From Neocallimastix lanati (nom. inval.) (lineage: Eukaryota; Neocallimastigomycota; Neocallimastigomycetes; Neocallimastigales; Neocallimastigaceae): a stretch of 64,000 bases of DNA. Position numbers and translations under genes: made by a program. This document shows positions 40,416 through 54,580 of this stretch, piece by piece; the stretch's first letter is position 1, and each line of letters begins with the position of its first letter. The DNA is taken from contig JACVTC010000018.1 of the NCBI GenBank assembly GCA_016946835.1, forward strand, positions 396,501 to 460,500. Reading direction: 5' to 3'. The notes under the pieces are model-generated. The model was not told the DNA's origin, did no database searches, and saw only the letters and a program-made list of their open reading frames with translations.

Positions 40416-42258
40416 AATAAATGAAATTCGTTTATAAAATCATTAATTATGATAAAACTAATTCATATAAAATGTGAAAAGATGAACAATAATTTTCTGA
40501 TATTTAATTATATAACTAAATAATCAATAGAAATTAATATAAAGATAAAAAAAATACAAAAAAAAAAGTTAAAAAAATATAATATTAATTCTTATAATAA
40601 TATTTTTTTTATATTTAATGGAATCATTCTTTTGAAATAAAATTAAATAAAAATTAAATGAAAAAGAAAATCATAAACTTTTTTTATTTAAAATAATGAA
40701 TCGAAATGTTCTTTTTGTTTTATTTCATTTTTTATTTTTCTTTCCTTATAATTTCATAATTCCTGCTAACAAATAAAACTCTTTTTTTTTTTTTAATTTG
40801 TTTTTTTATTTTAAAGAAGTAGAAATGCTACAGACTTCACGAACTAAAGTGAATAAAGCAATTTTCTATAATGAAACTTTCGGTCATCTTTTTTTTTAAA
40901 TCTTTTCCATAGCACCAAAAAAGAGTTTCATTATTAATAACTATAAAATTAATATATGTATTTTTCATTCATAAAAATTGAATAGTATAAAAGAAGTATT
41001 AGAAAGTAATTTTAAATAAAATATGAAATTTAAATTAATAAAGATTATACTAACCTCAGTCGCCATTAGAGTATAAAAAAAAAAATTGAAAATTAATACC
41101 TTCAAATAAGAAAAATATATAATAATTGTTAATTTTAAATATTAAAAATAAAAAATAAAAATACTATAATACTAGTTATCTTTATTTTTTCTTTCTTTTT
41201 TTCTTTTTAAATAAATAAATAATTAATAGTAAAATATTATATAAATTATTAGAATTATATAATATAAATATATATTTTTTTAATGATTTAATATTATTTT
41301 ATTTTAAGTGATATTAAAAAAACATAAAATAGATATAAAGAGATAAAACAAAACTTTTATAAATAAATGACCTTTTTTTTTCTAATAAATATAACTAAAT
41401 ATAATAGATTTAAAATATTATGATTCATTGAATTCTAATAATTCATTCTAATAAAAAAAAGGTTTCATAATATTATATAATAATAACGTATTATTTTCTT
41501 TTCTTTTCTTTTCTTTTATTTATTAAATATAAAATAGTAGTGATTTAAAAATTCTTTTTCTTTTTCTATTTTAATTCTATAAAATAAATAAAATATATTA
41601 TGTAAAAATAAAAATATATATTATTTTATTTATTTTTTTTTTGTATTTTTATTTTTTATAAATGAAATGAAATAAATATTATTTTATTTTTATTAAATTA
41701 TTCTTTTTTATTTTTTAAATATTTATTGTTTGTTTGTTTGTTTTGATTTTCATAAAATAAAATATATAACTATTTAATTTTTAGTTCATCTTTACTACAT
41801 AATAATATTTTTTAAAACTATAAGAAGTTGAATTATATTTATAAAAAAAAAAACAATATTTATTATATTATTTTCATTTCATTTCAATTTTTTTTTGTTT
41901 TTTTTTTTAGTAAAATATTGTTAAATTACATTATTTACATATATTCAAAAATTATCATAATATAAAAAAATAATTAAATAAAGATATTACAACATGTCTT
42001 AAAACAGTTTCTTCACAATTTTTTTTCTTTTTATTTCCATTAAATATAAATAAACAAATGTTAAGTATAATATATATATTTTTTAAATTTTAATCGGTAA
42101 ATTATAAATAATATTAAATATTTTTTTTTTGTAAGGGTAATTTTTTTTTTTGCTTTTTTTTAAAATAATATTAAATTGCTTTTTTCTTTTCTTTTCTTTT
42201 TCTTTTTATTTTAATTGGATTTTATAGGAAATAAAAAAAAAGGAAGGATCAAATGTTT
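40416..42258. other. Intergenic DNA between G2 and G3, including the G3 3' flank
   Basis: A patch of mixed composition lies at about 40811-40925. A possible minus-strand micro-exon (ATG-GCG-ACT-GAG followed by a GTTAGT donor) lies at 41066-41055, but its phase does not fit G2. At about 41920-42070 the sequence resembles the G4 3' flank at about 56310-56460, including AAAACAGTTTCTTCA. No complete gene is seen. Confidence 0.5.
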
Positions 42259-42869
42259 TTAAGAAAGGTTCAAATTGGTAGTACATTTACTGTTAACACA
42301 ATTCAATTCTAAGATCTTGGTTTGGTCCAAGGCACTATTGCTTTTGGGACAGGTATCTCCCTTCTCCAGAAGCTTCATTTTAGCATCCTTATTCGCGTAG
42401 ACATACTTTAGGTTATTGGTGTAGTTGAGATTGATGGTGATGATCTTTTCCTTCACACTTACGATGGCATAGTCCCAGTTACTAGGGATATCGAAGAGGT
42501 TAGAGGAATCCTTCTTGATGAGGTAGTTTCCTGAGGTGGTAGGCGTCAAGTCAATGGCGTAGGCGGTCGTAGCACCCTCATCGTAGTCGAGACAAAGGGC
42601 CAATTTATTTTGGTTCAAGAAGGGCTTACCGATGCTGTTAACGTTACAGGCATTATTTTCTTCGGTAAGTTTGTTAAGAGTGCAATCCAATCCGTTGCTT
42701 CCTGCTTTACAAGAGAAGATGGCTTCCTTGTCCTTGATGTAGTAACCGACGTCAAAGATTTCAGTACAGATTGGTTTTTGCTTTTCAGGATCACAGTAGA
42801 AGAGGGCTCCGTGATCCTCTCCGAGAGCGTAATTCTCCTCCTTACTCACTAGATAGTAATCATTGTCAC
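42259..42869 (-). other. G3 C-terminal domain, single exon
   Basis: The exon enters at a split Cys codon and encodes C-D-N-D-Y-Y-L-V, G-A-L-F-Y-C-D-P-E, D-V-G-Y-Y-I, then F-L-N-Q and L-A-L-C-L. G-N-Y-L-I-K-K-D-S-S-N-L-F, I-I-T-I-N and L-L-E-K-G-D-T-C-P-K follow. It ends after a final Cys pair. It is very similar to 56618-57210 of G4 at the nucleotide level. Its second half looks like a diverged FPG-type module, with the same order of C…G-K…L-C…I-T-I…E-K…C. Confidence 0.8.
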
Positions 42870-45800
42870 CTAGGATTTTTTTGTTTTTAAAAAAATTATA
42901 AAAAAAAAAAGTAAAATGTTTTAATAAATATTGAATTAGTAGATATTAATAAATAAAAGTAATCATTATTAAAATAACAATATCTATACAAAAAAATCTT
43001 TTATAAAATAATAATTTAAAATTATTATTAATTTGTTTTAATTTATATTTTTTTTACATTAAATTACAAAAATAAAATTTCATTATTTATTATACAAAAG
43101 ATTATAATAAATTTAACATAATAAATAACTAATAATTATTCTTTTTAATCAAAATAAAAAAATAATGGATACATTAAAAAAAAAAAAAAAGGATAAATAA
43201 TAATTCAAAATAATAAATGACTAATGACTATAATTTTTTTTAATTAAAAAAAAAAAAAAAAAAAAGATATTATATTTAAAAAAAAAAAGGACTTACAATT
43301 TTCTCCGGAGCGAACGTCACATTCAATCTTTAAGTCCATAGCACTCGTAGACTCTTCTTCTTCCACTTCGGCGACAATCTTTTGATTACGAATAGATTCG
43401 GGTAGAGTTTCTTCGGAAGTCGAATCCACACAGACACCATCCACATTACAGTGATAGAGTGGGGTAGGTGAAATACAGGAGCCGGTGGTGGCTGTCGCGA
43501 CTAATGTACTACTATCGACACAATAATCGGAACTGAGATTATTGAAATCGAGAACCATCGAATCCGTGGTTACCTTTATTAAACCAAAGTAGGTACTTTT
43601 ATTGATGTAATGCTTGAAAACACTACCACTTTGATAGTAAACCAATTGAGTAGACGGAGTAGATGATTCAAATTCCTTCGAGACACCATTCTTGAGACAA
43701 AGTTCTCCCTCTTTCGTCAAATGACCTATCTGCGAATCACTGTTACACTCTGCCGTTGAGTCAGGAATGGCTTTACATCCATTGATCGAACATTGAATAT
43801 AGATGTTCGTGGTGGTATCTCCGGCGTTCTTAAAGTATCCAATTTCATCGCTATAACTACATTTATTAGATTCATCACAGTAAACCAAAGCCTTTTCATT
43901 ATCAAGATAATAACCAGTATCATCGACAAACTCATGAGTCTGTGATCCTCCTGTCGATGTATACTTAACTAATTTATCCGTAAAAACATTTAAATAAAAG
44001 CCGTCATCAATTGTCGACATAACGGTACAGATCTTACTTTTACATTTTACTAATTTTCCGTTTGTTGTATCAACGGTTGTTTCTTTCTTATTATCCTTTA
44101 TATAGTAATAACCATCCATAGGATCATGGGTACCAATAACTTTATTCGAATATTTACTGCTTCCAATATACATATTAAGATTATTTCCAGATGGTAAGAA
44201 GTATATATTTGCACCAATGTCCACTAAAGTTGGACTTGGATTTCCAGGTATACAAAGTTGAATTTTGGAGTTTGTGCTATCATATTTGATCTTGCCTACA
44301 TCAGTACTAGAAGCACATACTTGACTGGCTTCTGGAACTTCAGTCCATTCACCTGTGCCACTGGAACTGTTTTCGTAAACTTTTCCTTTGAAAAGAATGT
44401 AACCATTACTCTTGGAACAAGTACCCTTGTAACAAGAGAAGAGCATTTTATATATAGTGTGTATTAATTCACTTTCCCCATAGGTATTACCAAAGTATTC
44501 ATTATATAAATCGATAGTATAACCATCTGTATTTTTACTAAAGGCATTACTAGCAGCATTATAAAGATTGTATTCATTACCAACCTTAATAATGTGCTTA
44601 GAGTCTTATTAAATAACCAAAATTATTATATAAAAATTAATATAGTTTAATATATTATACATAATAGTTATTAATTATGAATATTTCTTTATATAATAAT
44701 ATAATTTTAATATTTTATATTTTTAAACTTTTTTTTTATTTTATTTCAAAACCATTTTTTTTTCATATTATAAGATATATTTAAATGTATTTTTTAAAAA
44801 TTTTTTTTCTGTAATTTTCTCTACTATTCATTTTAAAACTTTTATTTTTAAATCTTATAATTTATAATAGCTTTATACCTCTCTATTTTATATTTTAAAC
44901 TATTATTTTTTTCTTAAAATAATCTAATGATATATTAATTTTTATATTAATATATATATTCTTCTTTTATTTTTTTTATTAAGCTATTTTTTTTTTTAAG
45001 TGAAAAAAAAATATTAGTTTTACCTCCTGGATCGACGGCAATTGCTGAAGTGGAAGTTAATTTAAGACTGATAACAGAATCAGATTTTCCTTTACCATAG
45101 TAAGTATTAATATCTTGAATCTTAATTGCAGTGTAGACCGTATATGCACCAGTTGGAAGAGACAAGGTCTCCGTTCCTAAACAAATCTTATTGCCGGTAC
45201 CGAGTTTTCCTTCGTCTTCAGGGTCACAAGACTTCAAAGTAGTGATCGTACAACCTTCACGACGCCATCCACTACATTGAACAAAGTTACTCGTTCCTGG
45301 AATCTTTGCAAAACCTTTCACTTGTACACAATGTTTTTCAAGTGCTAGGGTACCGTCATCCAGTTCATTATCTGTTTCCTTATATTCACATTGATAGGCC
45401 GAGACATTGGGGAGAGTTCCAGAGGTTGGGGGATTCACCCTATTACCATTTATGTTAAAGAAATAAACGTAGGTGCCAACTGTTGTTTCCGTGATACCAG
45501 CGGTTGAACCATAGTTAATAGGATCAAGAAGAAAAACGCTTCCATCCTTATCGAATTTTACGGTAATATCAGTGGCACGAGGACTTCCTGGGAATAAATT
45601 ATCTGATCTTATGGTTTTGTAGATTGGAGTAGAAAGAGTCTTAATTTCAACTTCACCAGCTCCATTACATCCGACATCCACACACAGAAATGCATGACCA
45701 TCTGTAACTTTTACTGTGCCAATACCACTATAAGTTTCAACATCGGCAAATTCTACACATTCGGTTCCATTACACTCAATTAAAGTTTTACCTGAAGTTC

Positions 45801-48800
45801 CTGCGCTATTCAAGAAATAACCTTTAATGGTACTACCTTCGTCAATGCAACCTTCATTATTACAAGTGTATAAAACTTTAGCATCGGCTTTTGCTGATGC
45901 ATAATGTGTTGGACTACTGGCACTTCCTTGATGTGGTATACTTTTACAAATAATTCCATCATTATTTACACATTGAATGATTTTGGAACTATCGGAAGCA
46001 TCAATATAATACTCACCATCGCCACCTTTGTCTTCCACACATCCGTCGCTTGTACATTTAATAATATTTGGTTTTGATCCATCTCCTTTCACTGGATCAG
46101 ATGAGGTATTGCCCATTTGATAATAACCTTCTTTAGCATCTACAACGATGCAAGAACTAATTGTACTAGGGGTTGTACATTTAATCAAGGCCTTTTCCAA
46201 AGAACCGAGAGCGGCAGGATTGATTTGATAACCATATTTATTGAAATCTTTTCATTTAAAATTAATTTAAAAAAAAAAATTAAAATTAAAATTAGATAAT
46301 TATCAATATTATAAAATTTAATTATTAATTTTTAATTTTTAAAATATTAAAAATTAAAAATATATGAAAGTAATTTGTATTCTCTTACTAAACAGATACA
46401 ATTTAAGAAAAGAGAATTTAAAATTAAAAATAAGTAAAAATAAAAAATAATCAAAGAAATTACAAAAAATAAAAATAAAAAAATAAAAGTAAAATTAAAA
46501 AATTAAAAAGTAAAGAAATGAAAAAAAAAATAAAATAAAAAAAGAAATAAAAATAAAAATTATAAAAAAATAAAAGTAAAAAATAAAAAACTAAAAAACT
46601 AAAAATAAAAAATAATAAAAAACTAAAAAATAAAAAATAAAAAATAATAAAAAACTAAAAAATAAAAAATAAAAAATAATAAAAAATAAAAAATAATAAA
46701 AAATAAAAAATAAAAAATAAAAAATAAATTAAATAAAAAATAAAAAATAAAAATAAAAAAATAAAAAATAAAAATAAAAAAATAAAAAATAAAAATAAAA
46801 ATAAAAAATAAAAGTAAAATTAAAAAATTAAAAAGTAAAGAAATAAAAAAAAAAATAAAATAAAAAAAGAAATAAAAATAAAAATTATAAAAAATATAGT
46901 AAAAATAAAAAACTAAAAAATAAAAAATAATAAAAAACTAAAAAATAAAAAATAAAAAATAAAAAATAAAATAAATAAAAAATAAAAAATAAAAATAAAA
47001 AAATAAAAGTAAAAGTAAAATTAAAAAATTAAAAAGTAAAGAAATGAAAAAAAAAAAAAATAAAATAAAAAAAGAAATAAAAATAAAAATTATAAAAATA
47101 TAAAAGTAAAAAATAAAAAACTAAAAAACTAAAAAACTAAAAAATAAAAAATAATAAAAAAATAAAAAATAAAAAATAAAAAATAAAATAAATAAAAAAT
47201 AATAAAAAAAAAAAATAAAAGTAAAAAATAAAAAATAAAAAAATAAATAATAAATAATAAATAATAAAAAAAAATAAAATAAAATAAAAATAAAAAAATA
47301 AAATAAAGAAATAATAAAAAATAATAAATAAAAAATAAAATAATAAAAAATAATAAATAATAAATAAAAAATGTAAAAATAAATAATAAATGATAAGTAA
47401 AATAAAATAAAATAAAAATAAAAAAATAAAAAATAAAAAATAAAAAATAAAAAATAAAAAATAAAAAATAAAAAATAAAAAATAAAAAATAAAAAATAAA
47501 AAATAAAAAATAAAAAATAAAAAATAAAAAATAAAAAATAAAAAATAAAAAATAAAAAATAAAAAATAAAAAATAAAAAATAAAAAATAAAAAATAAAAA
47601 ATAAAAAATAAAAAATAAAAAATAAAAAATAAAAAATAAAAAATAAAAAATAAAAAATAAAAAATAAAAATAAATAATAAAAATAAAATAAATAAATAAA
47701 TAAAAATAAAAATAAAAAAGTAAAAAAAATAAGATAAAATAAAATGAAAAATAAATAAAAAAAAACTAAAAATAAAATGTAAAAATAAAAAGTTTAATTA
47801 AAAGAAAAAAATGAAAGTAAAAATAAAAAAATAACAAATAAAAAAAAATTTTTTTTCTATACTTCTAATTAACTTCGAAATAATTTTATAAATCCATTTT
47901 AATTTATGAAAAAAAAACGAAAAAAAAAAAAACTTACTTAGATTTGAAGTAACCATAGCTGAATTTGCCGTTAATTCAAGACCTACAAATCCACTGTTAC
48001 TTGTTAATCGAATACCGTAGTATTCATTGGCTTCGGTTGGATATAAAAGTACATTTCCTGGAGCGAGATCTACACCAGTTGAATCTGTACAAATTTTACC
48101 TCCATTAATTAATTTTACTTTTTCACATGTTGTTCCTAATCCGGTAGCAGTAACAGCAAAAGTACATATATCATACTTCCATCCACTACAGTATAAAGAA
48201 TTAGTACTACCTGCTCCTATATTTGTTGCAACATAACCTTTAATTATTTCACAACTTGTGGCATCATAAGTACCTGCATCATTAACTGTGTTACTATAAG
48301 TACATTTATATGCATAAACGACGTTACTATCCACACTTTCTGCATCAACTTTTTTAGTGTCTTCTTTAAAGTAAAGAATACTTGATTGACCAGCTGTGCC
48401 TGTAACTGGAACACAAGTTGTATCTGCTCCACTTTTAGTTTTAATTATCGTTCCATCTAAACAATGTTCATTTGCTACACAGGTATTTCCACAAGCTGGC
48501 AGAGAAATGCCATCTTCCATGAGAAGGACCTTTCCGTCACTGTCCACTCTCACCGTAAAATCGGTACTGGCATTATTTCCAGGGAATTCATTGGCGGCGA
48601 CCACGGATCGATATTGCACTGTTGCAGTGGCCATATTTATGTGGTCATCCGTATCGTTGGCCGAGACACAGAGGTAGATGTCCCCACCGACCTTTTTCAC
48701 TCTACCGGCTTTGGAACAGGTCGTCTCCGTAACTTCTTCCGCCGTACAAGGATTCGTGGCCGCTCCAGTACATTTAATGATGGGCTTTGTGGAACTACCA

Positions 48801-51800
48801 GAATTCAAAAAGTAACCCTTATAGTTTTTGTCCACGAAGGAACAACCGGAGTCGTTACAGCTTATAAGCTTTTTACTTATGCCATCATAATAGTAGGTTG
48901 GTTTAGCATCGGCCCCACCATGACCAAGGGCTTCACAATATACTTCTCTGCTGCCATAACAATTAATAATTTTACCAGTTTCGCCTTTATTAATATAAGA
49001 ACCCACGACTGGCGTAACACTGGTACATTCATCGGAGGTACAAGAAATTAATTTAGTAAAGATACCTCGATCATAGACTTGGCTGTCATAATCAAGCAAA
49101 TAACCAGAAGTGTAAGAAGTAAGAACATCTATAGTTACACATTCACTTGTGTCACATTTAATTAAGCTTTTGGAAGAAATATAGTATTCTTCATCATCAT
49201 TTTCATTATTATCACCATCAATAGCGCTACATTTACCACTCTTACATTTAATTAAAGCATTAGTTAATGATTTTGTAACGGCAGAATTAAGATAAATGCC
49301 AGATGGCTTACTAGTGACGATTTCACAGTCTTCAATGGTTTTACCTGAAACATGAACTAATCCAGAAGTGAGATAGGGTGGATTGTCGTTGATGGTGGCT
49401 ACTCCACTTAAAAATGTTTGACCATCGGCAAAGCTTGTTTGCTTAGTACAGGTACCATCATCACATGAATATAAGTTCGAATCATCTTTATATCCTGAAG
49501 AAATAATTTGAGTACAGACATTACTTGAGTTACAGACATATATATATATATTGTCATCACCACTTGCTTTCGCGGCAAAATTACTGTCTGTAAAAACAGT
49601 TTGATTTGAGTTATCTTCTTCTTCACATGAAGTAGTTTCAGTAGATGTATATATCTTACCATTGGTTGAAATACAAAATCCATCATCTACTTGTTCATCT
49701 CCATTTTTACATCCAGAACCATCTCCTGTTACGTCAGTACAATATTGTAAACCTTTTTATATATATATATAATTAATATTTTTATTTTTATTTATTATTT
49801 CTATATCGCTAATTTTTTTTTTTAATTTATTGCTTGAAATCGATTAAATAAAATTAAAATTAAAATAAATAAAAAAAAAGAAGTTATTACTTCTTTAAAA
49901 AAGTAAAAAAATAAATAGAAAATATAAAAATATTAAACTAAATAAAACAATTAAAAAAGCTTATATTGAAAAATAAAAATAAAAATAAAAATAAAACGTT
50001 TAAATAAAATAAAAAAATTTATAAAAATAAAATATAAAAATAATAAACTAAATAAAACATTTAAAAAAAATAATAATAAATAATATTAAAAAACTAAATA
50101 AAAAAATAAAAATAAAGCGTTAAAATAAAGCGTTAAAATAAAACGTTAAGATAAAATAAAAAAATCTATAAAAATAAAATAAAATTTTTGAAATATAAAA
50201 TATAAAAAACTATTAAACTAAAACTAATAATAAAAAAAGAATCAATAAAACGATGAATGAAACGAAATAAAAACTAAAGCTAATAACTATGAAAATTAAA
50301 AATAAAAAAATATCAAAAAAAAAAGAGTAAAAATAAAATAAAATAAAAAATAAAAAATAGAATTAAAATAAAATAAAAAAAAATATAAAAAAAACTATGA
50401 AATATAGGAAATAAATCTAAATAAAACTAAAAAAATAAAAAATAAAAATTAAAAAAAAGAAAAAACTATGAAATATAGGAAATAAATCTAAATAAAACTA
50501 AAAAAATAAAAATAAAAATAAAATAAAAAAAAAAAAAAAAAAAAAAAAAAAACTTTTATTTTGTATTTTTTCAAATACAAAATAAAATAAAATAAAACAA
50601 AATAAAATTAAAAAATAAAATAAAACAAAATAAAATTAAAAAATAAAATAAAAAATGAAATAATAATTAAATAAAAAAAATCTATAAACTTTTAAATAAA
50701 TAAAAAAAAATTAAATAAAAAAATAAAAAAAAAATAAATAATTTCAAAAAGATGTAATAATATAATAAAAAAAAAAATTTTTTTTTTTTAATTTTTAAAT
50801 CCCATTTTACCTTTAGAGGAAACACAACCGTCAGAAGAACAGACAATAGTATGTTTATTATTGGCATCTGTAGCATCAGGATGGAATAAATACTGATTAC
50901 CTTCCAAGTCAGGGTCAGCCGAGGAACAACCAGCAGCGGTGGTACAACTAATTAACTTTTTTGGATTGGATCCATCGATAAAGTAGCTCTCAGCACCAAT
51001 TTGATTAGCGTTGACAGCAAATATACTATTACCAGCATCATATGTAATTAATGTCTTCTTATCTGGATCTGTTCCGGAAATATAGGCATGACCTTGAAGC
51101 TTACTTCCCAGAAGCGATTGACACCCGGAGGAGGTACAGGCGAGCACCCTCGTGGCCTCCTTCAACTTGTCCACATAGTACACCGTACCGGTGACCCCCG
51201 AGGTTAATTCAGAGGTGAATTTGGCACCACCGTCGGTAATTAAATTTTTACCATTACTGCCATCCAGATAGGTATCACCCGAATTAGTAGCAGCAACTTT
51301 TGCACAAGTTTCTGGGGTGGGACATTTAATGATGTTGGCATCGTCGGAACCTGCATCAAGATAGACGCCATCCCTACTAGTATTGTAGTCTATGACACAT
51401 CCCTCGGCCGTAGTACACTTTATTAATTTTCCAGATTCATCGACCCCCTGCATGTAATATTTACCATCATCTCCGTCTATTAAGTTACAGGCTCCTTTAT
51501 CATTCTCACAACTTACCAAGGCATTAGTCAGAGTTCCGGTGACGGCAAGATTTAAATAGATGGCGTCTGCAGCTACGGCCCCTGAACTACATGTTACAGG
51601 TGCCCCAGTACAATCAATTAAATTCGCAGTAGCAGCCCCAGAATTAATGTATTTTCCAATCTCTGGATCAAATGGTTCACAGGAGGTGGCACTACTACAT
51701 TTTATTAATTTAGTATTACTATCGCCATAGAGATAAGTTTCTCCGGCCGCCGGGGTTTTTGATGAGGCATCTCTTTCATCCCCATTTGAAGTATTCACTG

Positions 51801-53166
51801 CTACAACAATCAATGGATCAGTGACACTAGATTCCGTTTTAGGATTCATATAAATACCTGCTGTTGCAATCTCACATTTACCATTTGTAGCAAAAGTGAG
51901 AGCACCTTTTGGACAACTAATTAATTTATGATAGGTGGAACCTTTCACAAAGACATATCGATTATTCTTTATCTGTTTTAATTTGCTATCGACGTATTGA
52001 TATACTAATAAACTAGCATCATTTGCTATACCATCAATATCGCTACCAGTTTTTAAAGCACATGTATTTGCATCGGTACATACAAAAACATAATAGGTAT
52101 TCGCTACTAAAGTAACTTTCTCACATTTAGTGGAATCAGACTTATAAAGTTCGGTTTTTTCTTCATTTATACAATAATTTCCAGTTGTAATAGTACCACC
52201 ACCACTCTTATTACAAATAGCTGTAGTACTTTCTGGTGTTATATCATCACTGGCACGTCCACATACCGGTAATACTATTAAATTATTCATAAAAAGAAAG
52301 GTTTTAATTTATTAATAATTGAAGTTTATTAGATTATTTATTGGTCATGTCGATTTTAAAAATTCATAGAAATGGTTATTTATATATTACATACTTGTAA
52401 CTTCAGCGAAAACTTTACGAGCTAGAAACAGGATCGTTAACAGAAAGATCTGAAATAGAAAGTTTTTGGAATTACTAATTATAATAATTTTTTATCAAAA
52501 GAAAAAAAAAATTTAGTATCATATTACTTAAAATATATATATATAAAGAAGGAATAATAATATTCATACAAGTATATTTTTAATTTTTTTTTTATTCTAT
52601 CTTTATTTTATAATCACTACAATGAAATAAATATTAAAAGTACAATAAAAAAAAGGTTTTTCTATAATCTATATCTCCTTTTAAACAACATAACTATAAC
52701 ACCTTTACTTTTAATTGTTAAATTTAAACTACAACTACCACCCAAAAAAAAAATTTTTTTTGTCAATAGCATAAGTAATTATATTATTCAATATAATAAT
52801 TTTTTTAATAATTATTTTATTCAAAATTTATTTAATAATTTTTTTTGTTATTCCTTAAATTGTATTATAAATAAATACACTATTTTTTTTTTAATAATGA
52901 ATTCATTTATATTTCATTCGAATAATTTTACCTTAAACTTCCCAACATTTTTATTTTTTTTAGGCCTTTTAATGGTATAAAAATTTTTTTTTATAAAAAA
53001 AAAAAAGAAACTTTTTAAAAGGTCACTTTTTTTTCAATGTTTTGAATAGAAAAGTCAATGAAATAAAGTGAAAATCGTAATCAGAAGAATTATTTACAGT
53101 AATTGATATAAAATAAAAAATAAAAAATTGACTTTAACTTACTTTCGAAATTTCATGACATTCCAT
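42259..53166 (-). CDS. G3: secreted scaffoldin-like repeat protein without anchor, seven exons
   Basis: Exons, in order of transcription: 53166-53143, 52449-52395, 52274-50811, 49752-47938, 46247-45024, 44604-43297, 42869-42259. Their sum is 6,501 nt, giving 2,166 residues plus stop. Exon 2 encodes the signal core I-F-L-L-T-I-L-F-L-A and a V-F-A cleavage-like site. The mature start holds L-P-V-C-G. The body has G-Y-Y/L-I-K-C-x-C units and FPG units (F-P-G…V-L-L-M-E-D at about 48,510-48,600). The C-terminal domain matches G4 closely and G2 more distantly. Introns 2-6 are all phase 1, and four lie at the same places as in G2. The intron at 45023-44605 is absent from G2. Exon 1 (donor GTAAGT, 693-nt intron) is the weakest part. 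No anchor or dockerin is visible. G3 and G2 are clear paralogues; the scaffoldin role is inferred. Confidence 0.8.
46380..47790. repeat. A-rich higher-order satellite in G3 intron 4
   Basis: The 1,690-nt intron (47937-46248) is mostly AAAAATAA. A unit beginning AAAGTAAAATTAAAAAATTA and continuing for roughly 150 bp or more appears three times, from about 46486, 46808 and 47012. Downstream, about 47420-47670 is a near-perfect TAAAAAA heptamer array. The stretch is A-rich on + and so U-rich in the transcript. Confidence 0.85.
49760..50800. repeat. A-rich low-complexity DNA filling G3 intron 3
   Basis: The 1,058-nt intron (50810-49753) is composed of AAAATAA variants. A segment with AACTATGAAATATAGGAAAT appears twice, near 50393 and 50464. 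A poly(A) run lies at about 50526-50551. No gene is seen. Confidence 0.8.
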
Positions 53167-54580
53167 TTGAAATTTATATTTCGTAAAAAATTAAAGTTCC
53201 ACAAAAATCCAAAAAATCCAAAAATAAGAAATCGAAAAAAAAAATTTATAATAAGAAAGAAAAAAAAAATTTTTTTTATTAATAAAAAAATAATAATAAA
53301 AAATAAATAATTATGATTAGAAATAAATAAAAAAAAAAAAATTTTTTTTTATTATTCATTTAATTTTTAATAATTGAAAACTTGAAAAAAAAAAAAAAAA
53401 TTTTTTTAGGAAATGGGAAGGACTCGAACCTATGAAAAGAAAAAAAAAATAAAATATTTATTTATTATAAAGGATATAAAAAAAAAATATTTTGTTAAAT
53501 TGATTGAAATTTACTTTTTTTTTTATTTTTATTTATTTTTATTTTTTATTTTAAAGAGAATTAAAGAAAGAAAAGAGTAACAGATAAAAAGAAGAATGAA
53601 GAATGAAGAAATAAATTGATAAATAATAAATAATAAATAAAAAATTTAGTAAAAAAGAAATAATAATTTGATAAAAAATAATAATTAAAATAAAAAAAAT
53701 ATATAAAAAAATATATAAAAATAGAATAATAAAATTAAAAAAAAAATATAAAATATAAATTAATAATTATAGAAAAGAAAAGTATTTATTATAGTAAAAA
53801 AAAAAACTTTTAATTATATAAAAAAAAATTGTAATTATAATAAATGAATAAATAAATATAAAAATGTGGATTTATTCATTCTCTTTATCTTATTCAAATC
53901 ATTTAATGGAAAATAAAAAATAGAGACTAAATAACAAAAAAAAAAAAAAAAGAAAAAAAAACTGCTATTAATAAAATAAATATAAATTTGTATAAGATAA
54001 ATAAAAATTATAAATATATATTGATATTAATCTATAATAAAGACAAATCATGAAATGTTTTTATTAATAAAAAGTACAAAAAGTTGTGAACGACAGTAAA
54101 GCTAACATAATTTAATTATAAAAGTAATTCCTATTTCGATAATATCATTAATAAAATACTTATTTCTTATTTATAACAGAGGATCAACGTAATATTTTTT
54201 TTTGTATATTTATTCTATTCACTATTCACTATATTGTATATTGTAATTTAATTACTTTTATTATTATTGCTAATATTACTATTATTAATTATTAGTTAAT
54301 TAAAAAGTTATTAAACATTTTATATATTTAATTAGTAAAAATTATAAATTTCCTATTTATTGTTCTTTTCATGTTTTTTATTAATAGCTTATTTATTATT
54401 AATTATAATTGATAATTGAATTTTTTTTTTATCATTTATTCTTTATTCATTTTTAGTTATTAATGATCTATTAATTATTTTTTAATATTTATTACTTATT
54501 ATTAAATATGTATTATTTTTTAATAATAAATACTCTATTTTATTATTGTTACTAATTATTAATTATTAATAAATACTTTT
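53167..54580. other. AT-rich DNA upstream of G3, no gene seen
   Basis: A/T-rich sequence with A/T homopolymers. The only segment of note is a tRNA-like T-arm scrap on the minus strand at 53409-53433, described separately. The short plus-strand open frame at 53128-53310 is Lys/Asn-rich translation of A-rich DNA and is not called a gene. Confidence 0.5.
53409..53433 (-). other. tRNA T-arm-like scrap
   Basis: The minus strand reads CATAGGTTCGAGTCC and then TTCCCATTTCC. It contains the universal TTCGA T-loop core with flanking G/C pairs, like the 3' end of a tRNA. No D-arm or anticodon arm lies upstream (only T-rich DNA), and the T-stem has just three good pairs. It is at most a relic or part of a tRNA-derived repeat. 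Confidence 0.3.

Noticed and set aside
53409-53433. Complete tRNA gene
   Set aside because: Only a T-loop and an acceptor-like end are visible. No D-arm, anticodon arm or matching 5' acceptor strand lies within 100 bp.
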